From the NCBI GenBank assembly GCA_949741925.1, contig CATJOY010000039.1, positions 18,598 through 82,597 on the forward strand: DNA of 64,000 bases, read 5' to 3'. The position numbers and the translations under genes were made by a program. This stretch comes from an uncultured Desulfovibrionaceae bacterium (GTDB lineage: Bacteria > Desulfobacterota > Desulfovibrionia > Desulfovibrionales > Desulfovibrionaceae). This document shows positions 1 through 8,753 of this stretch, piece by piece (position 1 is the first letter of the stretch; each line of letters opens with the position of its first letter). Below the pieces are notes generated by a model. The model was given only the letters and a program-made list of their open reading frames with translations, was not told where the DNA came from and made no database searches.

Positions 1-138
1 GGGAGCGCTTCCGGGCCTGGCCTGAGCTGCAAGGCCCAGCCCGGCGCCCACCAGAATGAGGGCCAGGACAAAGGCCGGCATAATTCCGGAAATCCGGGAT
101 CGTTTTCCTCTAACGCAACAGGGGGGATGTGTGTTCAT
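1..138 (-). CDS. exported or membrane protein, N-terminus only (partial)
   Basis: The reading frame runs off the left edge. From the ATG at 138 it encodes a short basic stretch (residues 10-15 are RGKRSR) followed by a long hydrophobic Ala/Leu/Val/Gly run and AQA, which looks like a signal peptide or first membrane helix. A GGGA ribosome site lies just upstream of 138. A second in-frame ATG at 81 gives a shorter signal sequence and cannot be excluded. Too little is present to name a family. Confidence 0.45.
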   Translation of the reverse strand, partial: MNTHPPCCVRGKRSRISGIMPAFVLALILVGAGLGLAAQARPGSAP

Positions 139-499
139 GAATGGTCCCGAGCGTTCAGCTTCGTTTACGCGGCATCCCGCAGCAACGGTACACAACACCT
201 AAAGGACGGATGTTGAAAGAGACAAGCCCTTGTCTCCTCAAGAAAGGAGGAATTATTCCTTAAGTGGAACACATGGTAAAGTCAAGCAATTTTGGGCCAT
301 GGGCCGGGGCGCAACCCGTCGGCAACGCAGCCCATCCGGCAGGAGAATACTCCTTTATAAAGCAACGCCCGTTGCTCTTCGCCGGGCGGTTTACGAGAGC
401 CAGGGGGGTGAGGGCCGGGAGGGGTTTCCAGAAGCCGCTCCCCCAAGCAATCCGGGGCCCTTCAGGTCAAAAAGGCGTAACTTCCGGGAGCATCCGGCT
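139..499. other. intergenic stretch with a 13-bp palindrome
   Basis: No convincing gene is seen between the two minus-strand genes; the ORFs here lack coding character and ribosome sites. Positions 248-260 form AGGAAT-T-ATTCCT, a near-perfect palindrome that resembles one at 44869-44880. It could be an operator for the left-edge gene, but this is a guess. Confidence 0.35.
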
Positions 500-847
500 T
501 CAGGCATGCCCTCTGCTCTCTCCAAGCAACAGCAGGTCAGGAGCGGAAAAGGCGGCCAGCCGCACAACATGCAAATAAAAATGCGCTTCTCCAGGGCGGC
601 AGAGAGGGCAACCATCAGAAAGCAGCAGGCAGCGGGCGTCAAAAACGGCGTCGTCTATGCCTGCGGCCTTGACCAGAGAGCGCGTTTTTCCCTGCTCCCA
701 GACAACAGGCTTGCCGCAGTAGCGGCATTCCACATAGAGAAGATCCAGATCATACGGTTCGCGCGCGCCCTGCCCCGGGTCGGGGCTCAAGCCACCGCTT
801 TCCAGGGAGTACGAGAACTGTGTATCCGGAATTTTTCCCATATACAT
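500..847 (-). CDS. small conserved-looking protein with two Cys pairs (putative zinc ribbon)
   Basis: The 115-residue product starts MYMGKIPDTQ and carries CRYC near residue 49 and CPLC near residue 87, the spacing of a zinc-ribbon or similar metal-binding module. The N-terminal part is acidic/polar, with no signal peptide. The start at 847 is chosen because AGGAGG lies six bases upstream; a longer frame to 922 has no such site. A good promoter precedes it at 894-922 on the same strand. I do not recognise the family. A nucleic-acid-binding or metal-binding role is only inferred from the cysteines. Confidence 0.65.
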   Translation of the reverse strand: MYMGKIPDTQFSYSLESGGLSPDPGQGAREPYDLDLLYVECRYCGKPVVWEQGKTRSLVKAAGIDDAVFDARCLLLSDGCPLCRPGEAHFYLHVVRLAAFSAPDLLLLGESRGHA

Positions 848-893
848 GCGTGCCTCCTGCATGAATACAGTGGGTTTTAGAAAATATTTTTCT

Positions 894-922
894 TTTATAT
901 GCCCGTTTGGCTTAAGAAACAA
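894..922 (-). promoter_or_regulatory. sigma-70-type promoter for the small Cys-pair gene
   Basis: Read on the minus strand, TTGTTT (917-922) and TATAAA (894-899) are separated by 17 bases. The predicted start point lies about 40 bases before the ATG at 847. Confidence 0.55.
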
Positions 923-1454
923 GCCCCGTCTTTGCCGCGCCGTTGTTTTGCGTTTCCGAAAAATTGGGGATATTCCATGTCCGGGAAAAGGAGGATTTCC
1001 GCCTCGTGCCGCCAGAAGACAAGGCGGCCATTCTCTCTTTTCCTGTTCTGCGGCAACGGCCGCGGGCGGCAGCGCCGCGCGACCTCAAACAAGGGGAGGC
1101 CTCTCCCCGCGGCAGAACTCGGCTCAAGAGCGAGGGCAAGAAGAACCATTTGAGGGCTGATCGGACCCCGGCAGGACATGATTCCCCCTTGTCTCCACGA
1201 TGCCGACCGGGGGGCTCTCCCTCGGCAGCATGGAGGCAGCATGAGGTGTCTTCTTCTCTTGGCGCTGCTGACGGTCTCCCCCCTCGGCAGCATGAGGGCA
1301 GCCCCCCCCGGAGGCGCGCGCTCATTTCAAAAGAAGACCATTTCAGCGCTGCCGGGCATTGACCTTGGCGGAAAACTCTGTATCAGATTCCTTGACGCCC
1401 GTTATTCCAGCCGGGCAGAGTCCTAATTTTTTTATGAAAAGGCGAGGAGCGCGC
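923..1454. repeat. non-coding stretch with short direct repeats
   Basis: No gene is supported. CCCTCGGCAGCATG occurs exactly at 1219-1232 and 1281-1294. A second imperfect pair around AGAAG-ACCATTT-AG-GCTG occurs near 1138 and 1329, so the block looks partly duplicated. The overlapping ORFs on both strands here look like products of high GC. Confidence 0.4.
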
Positions 1455-3524
1455 ATGAGCCCGAACACCCCCGGCACGTTGTCCCAGGAGCCCACCCGGA
1501 CAGCAAAGGCCCTGGCCCTGGTTTCCGTTCTGCTGGCAGCCTTGACCCTGTTGCTGCTGGTCATTTCTCTTTCCGGTCTGAAAACAAAACCCGCCTGGCA
1601 AAAGGCCCTGCCAACCTCCGCGCTTTCCGCGAATCAGGCGGGGGCGGCTCTGCTCAAGGCCGGCAATCTTTTTGAGGCTGAGGTCCGCCCCCGGTTGATC
1701 AAGGCTGGGCTTGGCTCTCCCGCGGATATGGCGAATCTCCTGGGCGGCGATTCCCCCTCCCTCTCCCAACGCCTCACCGAAAAGTTGTGGACGTTGCGGG
1801 CCTTTCCCGAAGCCCAAGCCATCCTGCTGCAGGGGTTGTTGGAAACCGAACGCGACCCGCGCTACCGGCAGGAACGTTTTTTCGGCATGTACAACGCCCT
1901 GGCTGATGTGGCCCAAGCGATCCTGCCCGAGAGCGATGCTCTTCCTCCTCGGCAGGACAACAGCAAAGCAGACAGCGCCAACCCTTTTGCCGCTTTTACG
2001 GTTGATCCGGCGCTGAAAAACAAGGCCGCGGCCCGGCCTGAACCGGCCTCAGAGGCGGAGCGCCTTGCAGCCATCCGGAAAGACCAGGCCGACCAGGCCC
2101 TGAGAACTGCTCTGGCACGGCGCTTTTTGGCCATTCTGGCTGACGACATGCAGCGGGCTGAAGAGGAGCGGCTGACCCGCCCCGAACCACAAACCGACGC
2201 GGAGAAACTCGCCTATGTGGAATTCGTATATCCTGTCTGGACCCGCAACGATATTTATCGTGATGACGCCGGCCGGGCCCTGGCAACGCTCTATGCCCAG
2301 CAAGATAAACCCTACTTCGCCCCGCTGGCTTTTGCCTTTCTGGAAAGCGGAGAAGGCACGCCCGAAGCCCGGTACCGGATCATTCCGCTGATGGTCAAAA
2401 AACCGGGTCTGCCCCTGGCTGAATATCTTGCCTGGTCCCGTTTTAAAAGCGATCTGGACGGCATCACCCGTTGCCTCGGCACAGAGCCCGCTTATCTCGG
2501 TTACCTGATCGGCTGCTGCGATGATTTCGGCACGCTCTTGCAACGGCATCTCAAGGAACGCGGCATACTCCTTCTCGGCGGCAAGAGCGGGCCGGGCATT
2601 GCCGTGGAAAAAACCGACGCGCCCTCCCTGGAAGGCCATGAGGGAGAGAGCGGCTTATATCTCTTGGCCGATATGCGCCACGCCTTGGAAAATGCCCCCG
2701 GGGAAGAGCTGCGCTATGATCTTTCCCGCGCCTATCCTGTTTTTGCAAACTCCCCGTTGCGGCATTTGGAAAACCAGCCGCTTCTCTTGCCTCTGGACCT
2801 CAAGCGTCCTGAAGATGCCGCCCTGTTCGCCTGGTATCGGGATGAAGCCGCCGGGGAGGGCAGGCTTTTGCTCTTTGCCGCTGAGGGGTCGCCTGAAGCC
2901 GTTGCCGGGCACCTAGCCGACCTGCATCTGATGTGGTGGCCCCAATCCCCCGAAGAGCAGGCGCTGTCAGGCAACGACAAGCCCGATCTTTCCCTGATGC
3001 ATATCGAGAGCGGCCCGTTCATGCTGGGCGTTCTGCCCAACATTAAAGGCGAGGCGGCCTCCCGGTTTCTCGGCCCGATTCGGGCCCTCTGGTTTCTCCA
3101 GCAGGGAGCCGAGCAGGATCAATGGTATGAAGCCCGGCCGGAACCGGCTCTGCCGCGTCTCTCCTCTCGGGCCGCCACGCCGGCTTTCCTGATTTCCCGG
3201 GATATTGACGAGGCCTTTGACCTCACCACGGCAGACCGCTTTGTAATCGAGCTCTCCCGTCGCCTGTTACAGGAAAACCCTGATCCGGCCATGACCCGCA
3301 AGCAGGCCTTTGATTCTGTAAAAGCGTTGGATCAGGAACTCTACGACTGGGGCCTGGAAAAGCCCGAACACCGCGAAGAAGCCATACTCCTGTTCTGGCG
3401 TTTTCAGAAGGATGACGCGGCCACGGAGACCCTCCGAGGCATTTTGGCCCAACAAGAACTCTCCGTCCGCAAGCGCCTGCACGAGGCGCGCCGCGCCCTG
3501 GGCATAATGGAGGAGAAGCAATGA
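1455..3524 (+). CDS. membrane-anchored protein of unknown function (paralogue 1)
   Basis: A 689-residue protein with one hydrophobic helix at about residues 17-36 after a short polar N-terminus, so most of it is predicted outside the cytoplasmic membrane. The rest is helical-looking and rich in Ala, Leu, Glu and Arg. Landmarks are EAVAGHLADL near residue 477 and FLGPIRALW near residue 534, both matched in the next gene (QEVAAHL, LMGPITALW). The start at 1455 is preferred because GAGGAG sits six bases upstream; an upstream TTG at 1359 is possible but lacks a site. The stop overlaps the next start by four bases (ATGA), so the two are translationally coupled. I do not recognise the family. Confidence 0.7.
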   Translation: MSPNTPGTLSQEPTRTAKALALVSVLLAALTLLLLVISLSGLKTKPAWQKALPTSALSANQAGAALLKAGNLFEAEVRPRLIKAGLGSPADMANLLGGDSPSLSQRLTEKLWTLRAFPEAQAILLQGLLETERDPRYRQERFFGMYNALADVAQAILPESDALPPRQDNSKADSANPFAAFTVDPALKNKAAARPEPASEAERLAAIRKDQADQALRTALARRFLAILADDMQRAEEERLTRPEPQTDAEKLAYVEFVYPVWTRNDIYRDDAGRALATLYAQQDKPYFAPLAFAFLESGEGTPEARYRIIPLMVKKPGLPLAEYLAWSRFKSDLDGITRCLGTEPAYLGYLIGCCDDFGTLLQRHLKERGILLLGGKSGPGIAVEKTDAPSLEGHEGESGLYLLADMRHALENAPGEELRYDLSRAYPVFANSPLRHLENQPLLLPLDLKRPEDAALFAWYRDEAAGEGRLLLFAAEGSPEAVAGHLADLHLMWWPQSPEEQALSGNDKPDLSLMHIESGPFMLGVLPNIKGEAASRFLGPIRALWFLQQGAEQDQWYEARPEPALPRLSSRAATPAFLISRDIDEAFDLTTADRFVIELSRRLLQENPDPAMTRKQAFDSVKALDQELYDWGLEKPEHREEAILLFWRFQKDDAATETLRGILAQQELSVRKRLHEARRALGIMEEKQ

Positions 3525-5515
3525 TCATGATCCGGCCGCATACCGCCCTCTGTTTTCCCGCCGCGCGGCCTTGCCGCGCCCTGGCAGCCCTAGTCGCGCT
3601 CGCTGCCTTGATGAGCCTGGTTTGCTCGATCCTCACAGCCCCGCTCCCGGCGGCGGCAGCGCCGCAAAAAACGCCTCTCTCCCAGCAGGAGGCGGAAAGC
3701 CGCCTGGCCGCAATGCTCGCGGAACAAGCTCAGTTCATCGCAGAGCTTGAACCCATCCTGGCCGAAGCCGGTTTTGAGGCCTCGCCCTTTCTTCCGCCTT
3801 GGCAGCGGCAGGCCCACCAAGCCGCCGAGATCCTCTGGCGGCTCTCGCCTCTGCCGGACCGTTTGCAAGCCGAAAAAGCCGCCCTCCTGGAGGGGAGCGT
3901 CCCCCCAGCCCAGCGGATGCAGGCCCTTGAACAGCGCATCAAATTTTATGACGATATTGCCCGGCAGATGATTACCTTCATGATTTCCGAGAACCCCCAA
4001 GCATACCGGCGGTATCGCGACAGACCGAAAGGGCTGGCCGGAAGCATGGCCGTGCAGGAGATCTTGGAGCCCTATTTCTTGTTTGTCGCCGCCAATGGCG
4101 AGGCTGTGGAGGCCATACAGCATGCTCTCGGGAATAAAGAAGGACTCACCCTGCTTTGGGCTATGAAAGACGCCCCGGAAGCGCGCAACCTGACTATGGA
4201 GATCCTGCGCGTCAACGATCTCTCCCCGGTCCGCAAGCGGGCCCTGATCGAGCTTGCCCTCCAAGATATCGAGGCGGCCCGGGAGCGCCTCGCTGATCTG
4301 CCGCGTCTGTTGGCCCTGGAACAGGGGTATGATGATATCCTCTCCTCAGCGGACGATGCCGTTGCCTTTTCGGTCTCCTCGTTGCTGCCCCAAGCCGCTG
4401 AGCGCTTTGCGGAGCTGAAAAAGATTCCCTTAGCCACCAAACCAATGAGCAAACCGGCCGCCTCCCTGACCGTAACCAAACGAGAGAAGCTCTTCTCCGG
4501 CCGGGAACTGGAGGCAATGGAAGAGCTAGAGGCAAAGGCCTTTTCAATCGGCGCGCTCGGTAAGATGGGCCTCCAGCTTTCCTTGCTTCGGCCCGGAGAA
4601 ACCCTGTACGCCCTCTCCTGGGGCACCCGGCCCCAAGGGGGCATTCCCCTGTTCACCGGAACGCCCCTGGCGGAAATTGCCGAAGGGGGCCCTTTCCTGA
4701 TGCCCTTTACCAAGGAAAATAACTGGATTTTCCTTGCCGCCGGGAACTTTCATGAACCCATACTGCTCCTGGCTTCGCCCGCCGGGCCCCAGGAGGTAGC
4801 CGCCCATCTCGGCAGCCTTGGCGTTGTGTATTCCGACCGGGGCATTTATCTTTTTGATATCTCCAAAACACCGCAAACATCTCGAGAAGATATCGTAGAT
4901 ACCCCCGGCCCCCGGCCCCGGCTCACTAACGTTGCCTACCCCGGATTTTTGCCGGAACTGCTCCTCATGGCGGACGCCAAGGGAGCGGCCAGGCTTATGG
5001 GCCCTATAACCGCCTTGTGGCGTCCGCTGGGCCCCTGGGGCCGCCCTCAGAACGGAACCAACGGCTGGCAGGAAATCCGCCATGCCCCCCGGGCCGACGC
5101 CAAAGGGCTGGCGCTGGGAGAAGCGCCCTTGCTCTCGCTTTCGCCGCATGATCTGGAACAATTACTGAAAAATGGCGAAGCTGTGATCCGCGAGGGTCTG
5201 GCTGACGCGCTCCTGGAATATAACGACCTTTCCAAGGAAGAAAGCCGCGCCCGAGCCGACGCCGCCATGGCCATAGCCCGGGGCCTGGGCTACCGGCGGC
5301 CTGAACGGTTATCTATAGTGGCCTTTTCCCTCGCCCGCTTGGCGGATTCCCCTCAGGATATGGCGACTCTCGGAGCCATCCTCCTCAATGGCAGCCTGGC
5401 GCCTGACGAGCGTTACCTACGCTTTTCCCAGGAGAGCTACATGCTCCAGGAAAAACGGAACGAGGCCCTGCGGCAAGAACAGCGGGAACACAAGGGAAGC
5501 AGGCCGCAGGAATAA
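3521..5515 (+). CDS. exported protein of unknown function (paralogue 2)
   Basis: A 664-residue protein with a typical signal peptide (basic start, hydrophobic core, cleavage likely after AAAA near residue 47). Long helical stretches follow. The central QEVAAHL and LMGPITALW motifs match the previous protein, and the order of motifs is the same, so the two probably arose by duplication and diverged strongly. A late segment (about 550-640) is charged and Ala-rich. Its ATG overlaps the stop of the upstream gene. The pair may form a heteromeric envelope complex; this is inference from coupling and shared motifs only. Confidence 0.7.
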   Translation: MIMIRPHTALCFPAARPCRALAALVALAALMSLVCSILTAPLPAAAAPQKTPLSQQEAESRLAAMLAEQAQFIAELEPILAEAGFEASPFLPPWQRQAHQAAEILWRLSPLPDRLQAEKAALLEGSVPPAQRMQALEQRIKFYDDIARQMITFMISENPQAYRRYRDRPKGLAGSMAVQEILEPYFLFVAANGEAVEAIQHALGNKEGLTLLWAMKDAPEARNLTMEILRVNDLSPVRKRALIELALQDIEAARERLADLPRLLALEQGYDDILSSADDAVAFSVSSLLPQAAERFAELKKIPLATKPMSKPAASLTVTKREKLFSGRELEAMEELEAKAFSIGALGKMGLQLSLLRPGETLYALSWGTRPQGGIPLFTGTPLAEIAEGGPFLMPFTKENNWIFLAAGNFHEPILLLASPAGPQEVAAHLGSLGVVYSDRGIYLFDISKTPQTSREDIVDTPGPRPRLTNVAYPGFLPELLLMADAKGAARLMGPITALWRPLGPWGRPQNGTNGWQEIRHAPRADAKGLALGEAPLLSLSPHDLEQLLKNGEAVIREGLADALLEYNDLSKEESRARADAAMAIARGLGYRRPERLSIVAFSLARLADSPQDMATLGAILLNGSLAPDERYLRFSQESYMLQEKRNEALRQEQREHKGSRPQE

Positions 5516-5525
5516 AAAGAGGCCT

Positions 5526-5545
5526 TGCGGAAAACGCCTTCCGCA
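5526..5545 (+). terminator. hairpin after the paralogue pair
   Basis: TGCGGAA (5526-5532) and TTCCGCA (5539-5545) form a seven-pair stem with a six-base loop. There is no strong T tract, so termination is uncertain. Confidence 0.3.
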
Positions 5546-5670
5546 GACCGGCAGCCGCTTGCCGTTGCGTCCTTTTTCCCGGGCGTGGCGGCAGGCGGCT
5601 TTTGGTTTTCGGGAAGCCCGCGGCCCGGATTTTACTTTGCTGCCGCGGGCTTTGCTGGTACAGACAAGAC

Positions 5671-6861
5671 ATGGCTCCGAGCGCATCAGAACCAACGCCT
5701 TCCTCACTGCGCAGCGCCCTTCCGGCGGTGCTGTTTGTGGCTGCGGTCTTTTTCATCAACTATACGGATCGGGCCATTCTCGGCCCCCTCCTGGTGCATA
5801 TGGAAACGGCTCTCGGGCTGGATCATGTGCAGGCCTCTTCACTTTTGCTCTCTCTTTCCACCGGCATGAGTATTGGGTTGCTGTTTTCCGGAATCGCCGC
5901 CTCGCTCATCCGCCCCCGGCTGCTGATATCCTTCTCTGCCATGGGGTGCGGCATTATGCTGCTGCTCCTGACCCGCGCGGCCTCACTGGCCGAAGCCCGC
6001 TTGCTGATCCTGGGGCTGGGGCTGGCAGCGGGCTTTTATCTCACGGCAGCCATGGCCACGCTGGGAAGCCTGGTCAAAAGCGAAGACTGGAGCCGCACGA
6101 TTGCCGTGCATGAGCTTGCTCCCAACATCAGTTTCATCGTCGCGCCCCTGCTTGCGGAATCCGCCGCGGCCCTGTGGGGGTGGCAAAGCGGCTTTTTTAT
6201 TATGGGCTGCCTCTCTCTGGCCGCGGGATTCCTGTTTTTGCTCTTCGGCAAAGGCGGCTTCCGCAAAGCGGATCGACCTTCGGCCTCGGGTCTTCTCCTG
6301 GCGTTAAGGCGTCCGGTCTTCTGGGGCTTTACCTGGCTGTTCGGCCTGTGTGTGGCCGGTGAATTCGCTCCCTTCAGCATCCTGCCCCTCTCCCTCACTG
6401 CGGAGCAGCACCTCAGCAGCGAAACCGCCTCCCGCCTCCTTGCCTTCTCCCGCCTGGCTTCCCCTTTCGTTGTCGTTGCCGGAGGCTGGGCCACTGCGCG
6501 CCTCGGCGCGACCACCTGCCTGATGCTTTTTTTACTCGTCCACGGTCTGGCCCTGTGCGCTCTGGCCCTGCCCGCCCCTATGGTCGGCCTTCCCGGCCTT
6601 TTCGCAGCCATGCTCGGCCAGGCCATGGCTACGGCCTTTGTCTTCCCACCGCTTTTTACCCTTCTGGCTCAGTCCTTTCCCCTTGGTCAACAGCCTCTTT
6701 TACTCTCCATCGCCGTGCCCCTCGGCACCTGTTTCGGCACCGGCTTTATCCCCTTGCTCCTGGGGGCCAGCGGCCAGTACGCCAGTTTCTCCCTTGGCTA
6801 CCTCGTCTTTGGTCTGGTCTGTCTCGCTACGCTCCCTTTTCTACGGGCAATTTCTCGGTAA
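5671..6861 (+). CDS. major facilitator superfamily permease
   Basis: A 396-residue polytopic membrane protein with about 12 hydrophobic helices in two halves and a charged central loop (GKGGFRKADR near residue 198), as in MFS carriers. The first helix carries FFINYTDR, typical of the helix-1 region of sugar-phosphate/anion-type members. The start at 5671 places the first helix at the usual distance; a TTG at 5602 would add an unlikely leader, and neither has a strong ribosome site. The substrate cannot be read from the sequence. It lies alone between the paralogue pair and a promoter at 6960. Confidence 0.8.
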   Translation: MAPSASEPTPSSLRSALPAVLFVAAVFFINYTDRAILGPLLVHMETALGLDHVQASSLLLSLSTGMSIGLLFSGIAASLIRPRLLISFSAMGCGIMLLLLTRAASLAEARLLILGLGLAAGFYLTAAMATLGSLVKSEDWSRTIAVHELAPNISFIVAPLLAESAAALWGWQSGFFIMGCLSLAAGFLFLLFGKGGFRKADRPSASGLLLALRRPVFWGFTWLFGLCVAGEFAPFSILPLSLTAEQHLSSETASRLLAFSRLASPFVVVAGGWATARLGATTCLMLFLLVHGLALCALALPAPMVGLPGLFAAMLGQAMATAFVFPPLFTLLAQSFPLGQQPLLLSIAVPLGTCFGTGFIPLLLGASGQYASFSLGYLVFGLVCLATLPFLRAISR

Positions 6862-6959
6862 CTTTCCTTTACGAAAGGCTGCATTTTCCCCTGATCCGAG
6901 AAATTGAAAAAGGTACGACGGCCCGAGGCAACCATGTCCCTTTCCGTGTCGAAGGCGTC

Positions 6960-6988
6960 TTGCTTTGAACCGCGGGCTGTTCTATATA
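6960..6988 (+). promoter_or_regulatory. sigma-70-type promoter before the YcxB-like gene
   Basis: TTGCTT (6960-6965) and TATATA (6983-6988) are 17 bases apart. The expected transcript would begin near 6995, just ahead of the GAGAGG ribosome site, which supports the start codon at 7015. Confidence 0.5.
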
Positions 6989-7014
6989 GGGCGGATAACG
7001 GAGAGGTGGACGAT

Positions 7015-7527
7015 ATGGAGTGCCAAGCGCCGGAGAACACACGAACGGTAACCATCACCCGCAAGGAGATGGTGCGGGTCTCTTTGGCCGTTTCCAGAAA
7101 ATCCCTTATCGCCGTCCCCGTGATCATGGTCGCCCTTTTTTTCGGCATACAGCTTCTTTATGGCGGCCCTGACCTGCTGGCCAGCCCTGAATATTGGCTT
7201 CCCTATCTGCCGCTCATTATGCTTCTCGTGCTCCTCTTCCTGCTTGCCGCCTATCGCGCTATTCTCAAACGGGCGAAGCAATGCAAAGCCCTGGACAGCA
7301 CCTTCCGCATCGGGTTTGACGACACTGTTTTTTTTGAAGAATGCGCTTATTTCACCTCGATCCTCCGCTGGGAATATCTGCAGGGCTGGCAGGAGCTTTC
7401 CGAGCACATCCTCCTCTATGACGGCAGCCATGAATATCTCGTGCCCAAAGCGCCTTGGAGCGAGGCGGAATGTGAAGCCATGCGCGCTTGCCTGCGCGCC
7501 AAAGCCACCCCGGAGAAGACGCTGTGA
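7015..7527 (+). CDS. YcxB-like membrane protein
   Basis: A 170-residue protein with a polar N-terminus, two membrane helices (about 31-50 and 62-82) and a soluble C-terminal domain with the pattern S-I-L-R-W-E-Y...ILLY...YLVPK, as in YcxB-like proteins. The family function is not established. The start is set by GAGAGGTGG before 7015; an upstream TTG at 6904 would place the start before the predicted promoter. The stop overlaps the GTG of the next permease (GTGA), so the gene heads a coupled unit with the two ABC permeases. Confidence 0.6.
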   Translation: MECQAPENTRTVTITRKEMVRVSLAVSRKSLIAVPVIMVALFFGIQLLYGGPDLLASPEYWLPYLPLIMLLVLLFLLAAYRAILKRAKQCKALDSTFRIGFDDTVFFEECAYFTSILRWEYLQGWQELSEHILLYDGSHEYLVPKAPWSEAECEAMRACLRAKATPEKTL

Positions 7528-8753
7528 GCGGCGCACCGGGCGGCAAGGCTTGCCGGAGGACCGGCAAACCGGCCATTGCCGATAATTTGACCGCCTCGGG
7601 CAACCGAGAACCGGCCGTTGTGCCTGATTCTTCCGGGCGTTCCGCACCGTGCGGCCATGCCACCGACAAACCGCTTTATGCCGCGAGATCCGGCGGCAAC
7701 GCTGTTCCCGGCCAAGGCAGGCAGGGCAGCCGACAACGAGGCCGCTTCAAGGCTCTCGGGCTCCGTCTGGCGCGGCGTTTCTGTTTGCTGACGGCTGTCT
7801 TTTTCGGCATCACCCTGGTCAGCTTTACCGTTATCCACCTGGCCCCGGGTTCTCCGGTAGATCTGGAAACCAGCCTTAACCCCCTGGTGGATCCTGAAGC
7901 CAAAGAACATTTTGAAAAGCTTTACGGATTGGATAAGCCCCTGTACGAACGGTACATACTGTGGGTTTCCAAGTTGGTTCGTCTGGATTTCGGCACCTCC
8001 TTTTCCAGCGATCGACGCCCGGTGCTGGAAAAGATCGGCGAACGGCTGCCTTTGACCGTGGGCATGAACGCCATCTCTCTTGTGCTCACTCTGCTCATTG
8101 CCATTCCCATGGGCTGCATCGCGGCGCGGCGGCGCGGCGGCTGGTTTGACAGATCAACGACCCTGCTGGTCTATATCGGCTTCGCCATGCCCAGCTTTTG
8201 GTTGGCCCTCCTCCTGCTGCTGCATTGCAGCATCGAACTGCGCTGGTTTCCGCTCTCGGGCTTAACCTCGTTGCATTTTGAATCCCTAGACGCCTGGGGC
8301 AAAATCAAAGATGTAGCCTGGCACCTCGCCCTGCCTATTTTTGTTTACACCTTCGGCGCTCTGGCGGGCATATCCCGCTTTATGCGTTCCTCAATGATCG
8401 ACGCGTTACGTCAAGATTACATCGTCACGGCCCGGGCCAAAGGGCTTTCAGACACCGCGATTGTCTTCAAACATGCCTTACGCAACGCGCTTCTTCCGGT
8501 TATTACGCTGCTGGGCCTCTCCTTGCCCGGGCTTATCGGCGGCAGCGTGATCATTGAATCTATCTTTGGGCTGCCCGGCTTGGGCCAACTTTTCTACACG
8601 GCCGTCATGACCCGGGATTATCCCCTGATTATGGGCAACTTGGTCATCGGAGCCTTCCTGACCCTGGCCGGAACGCTGCTGGCCGATCTCTGCTATGGCC
8701 TGGCCGATCCGCGCATCCGCAGCGGCGGCCCCGACAAAGAGGATGGAGCATGA
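7524..8753 (+). CDS. oligopeptide/dipeptide-type ABC transporter permease (DppB/OppB family)
   Basis: A 409-residue inner-membrane permease. The C-terminal 330 residues show the DppB plan: six helices, the early HLAPGSPVD motif and the cytoplasmic EAA loop (DYIVTARAKGLS...HALRNALLP) that docks the ATPase. The GTG at 7524 overlaps the previous stop and has GGAG eight bases upstream. This leaves an unusual N-terminal extension of about 70 polar, basic residues before the first helix. The gene overlaps the next permease by four bases. No binding protein or ATPase gene is present nearby, so substrate is unknown. Confidence 0.85.
   Translation: MSGAPGGKACRRTGKPAIADNLTASGNREPAVVPDSSGRSAPCGHATDKPLYAARSGGNAVPGQGRQGSRQRGRFKALGLRLARRFCLLTAVFFGITLVSFTVIHLAPGSPVDLETSLNPLVDPEAKEHFEKLYGLDKPLYERYILWVSKLVRLDFGTSFSSDRRPVLEKIGERLPLTVGMNAISLVLTLLIAIPMGCIAARRRGGWFDRSTTLLVYIGFAMPSFWLALLLLLHCSIELRWFPLSGLTSLHFESLDAWGKIKDVAWHLALPIFVYTFGALAGISRFMRSSMIDALRQDYIVTARAKGLSDTAIVFKHALRNALLPVITLLGLSLPGLIGGSVIIESIFGLPGLGQLFYTAVMTRDYPLIMGNLVIGAFLTLAGTLLADLCYGLADPRIRSGGPDKEDGA

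Noticed and set aside
230..880. Long plus-strand open frame of 216 codons
   Set aside because: It runs antisense to the small Cys-pair gene, has no recognisable domain and its composition looks non-coding; the minus-strand gene has promoter and ribosome site.
895..1362. Overlapping open frames on both strands
   Set aside because: Arg/Pro/Ser-rich translations with no ribosome sites, produced by high GC and repeats.
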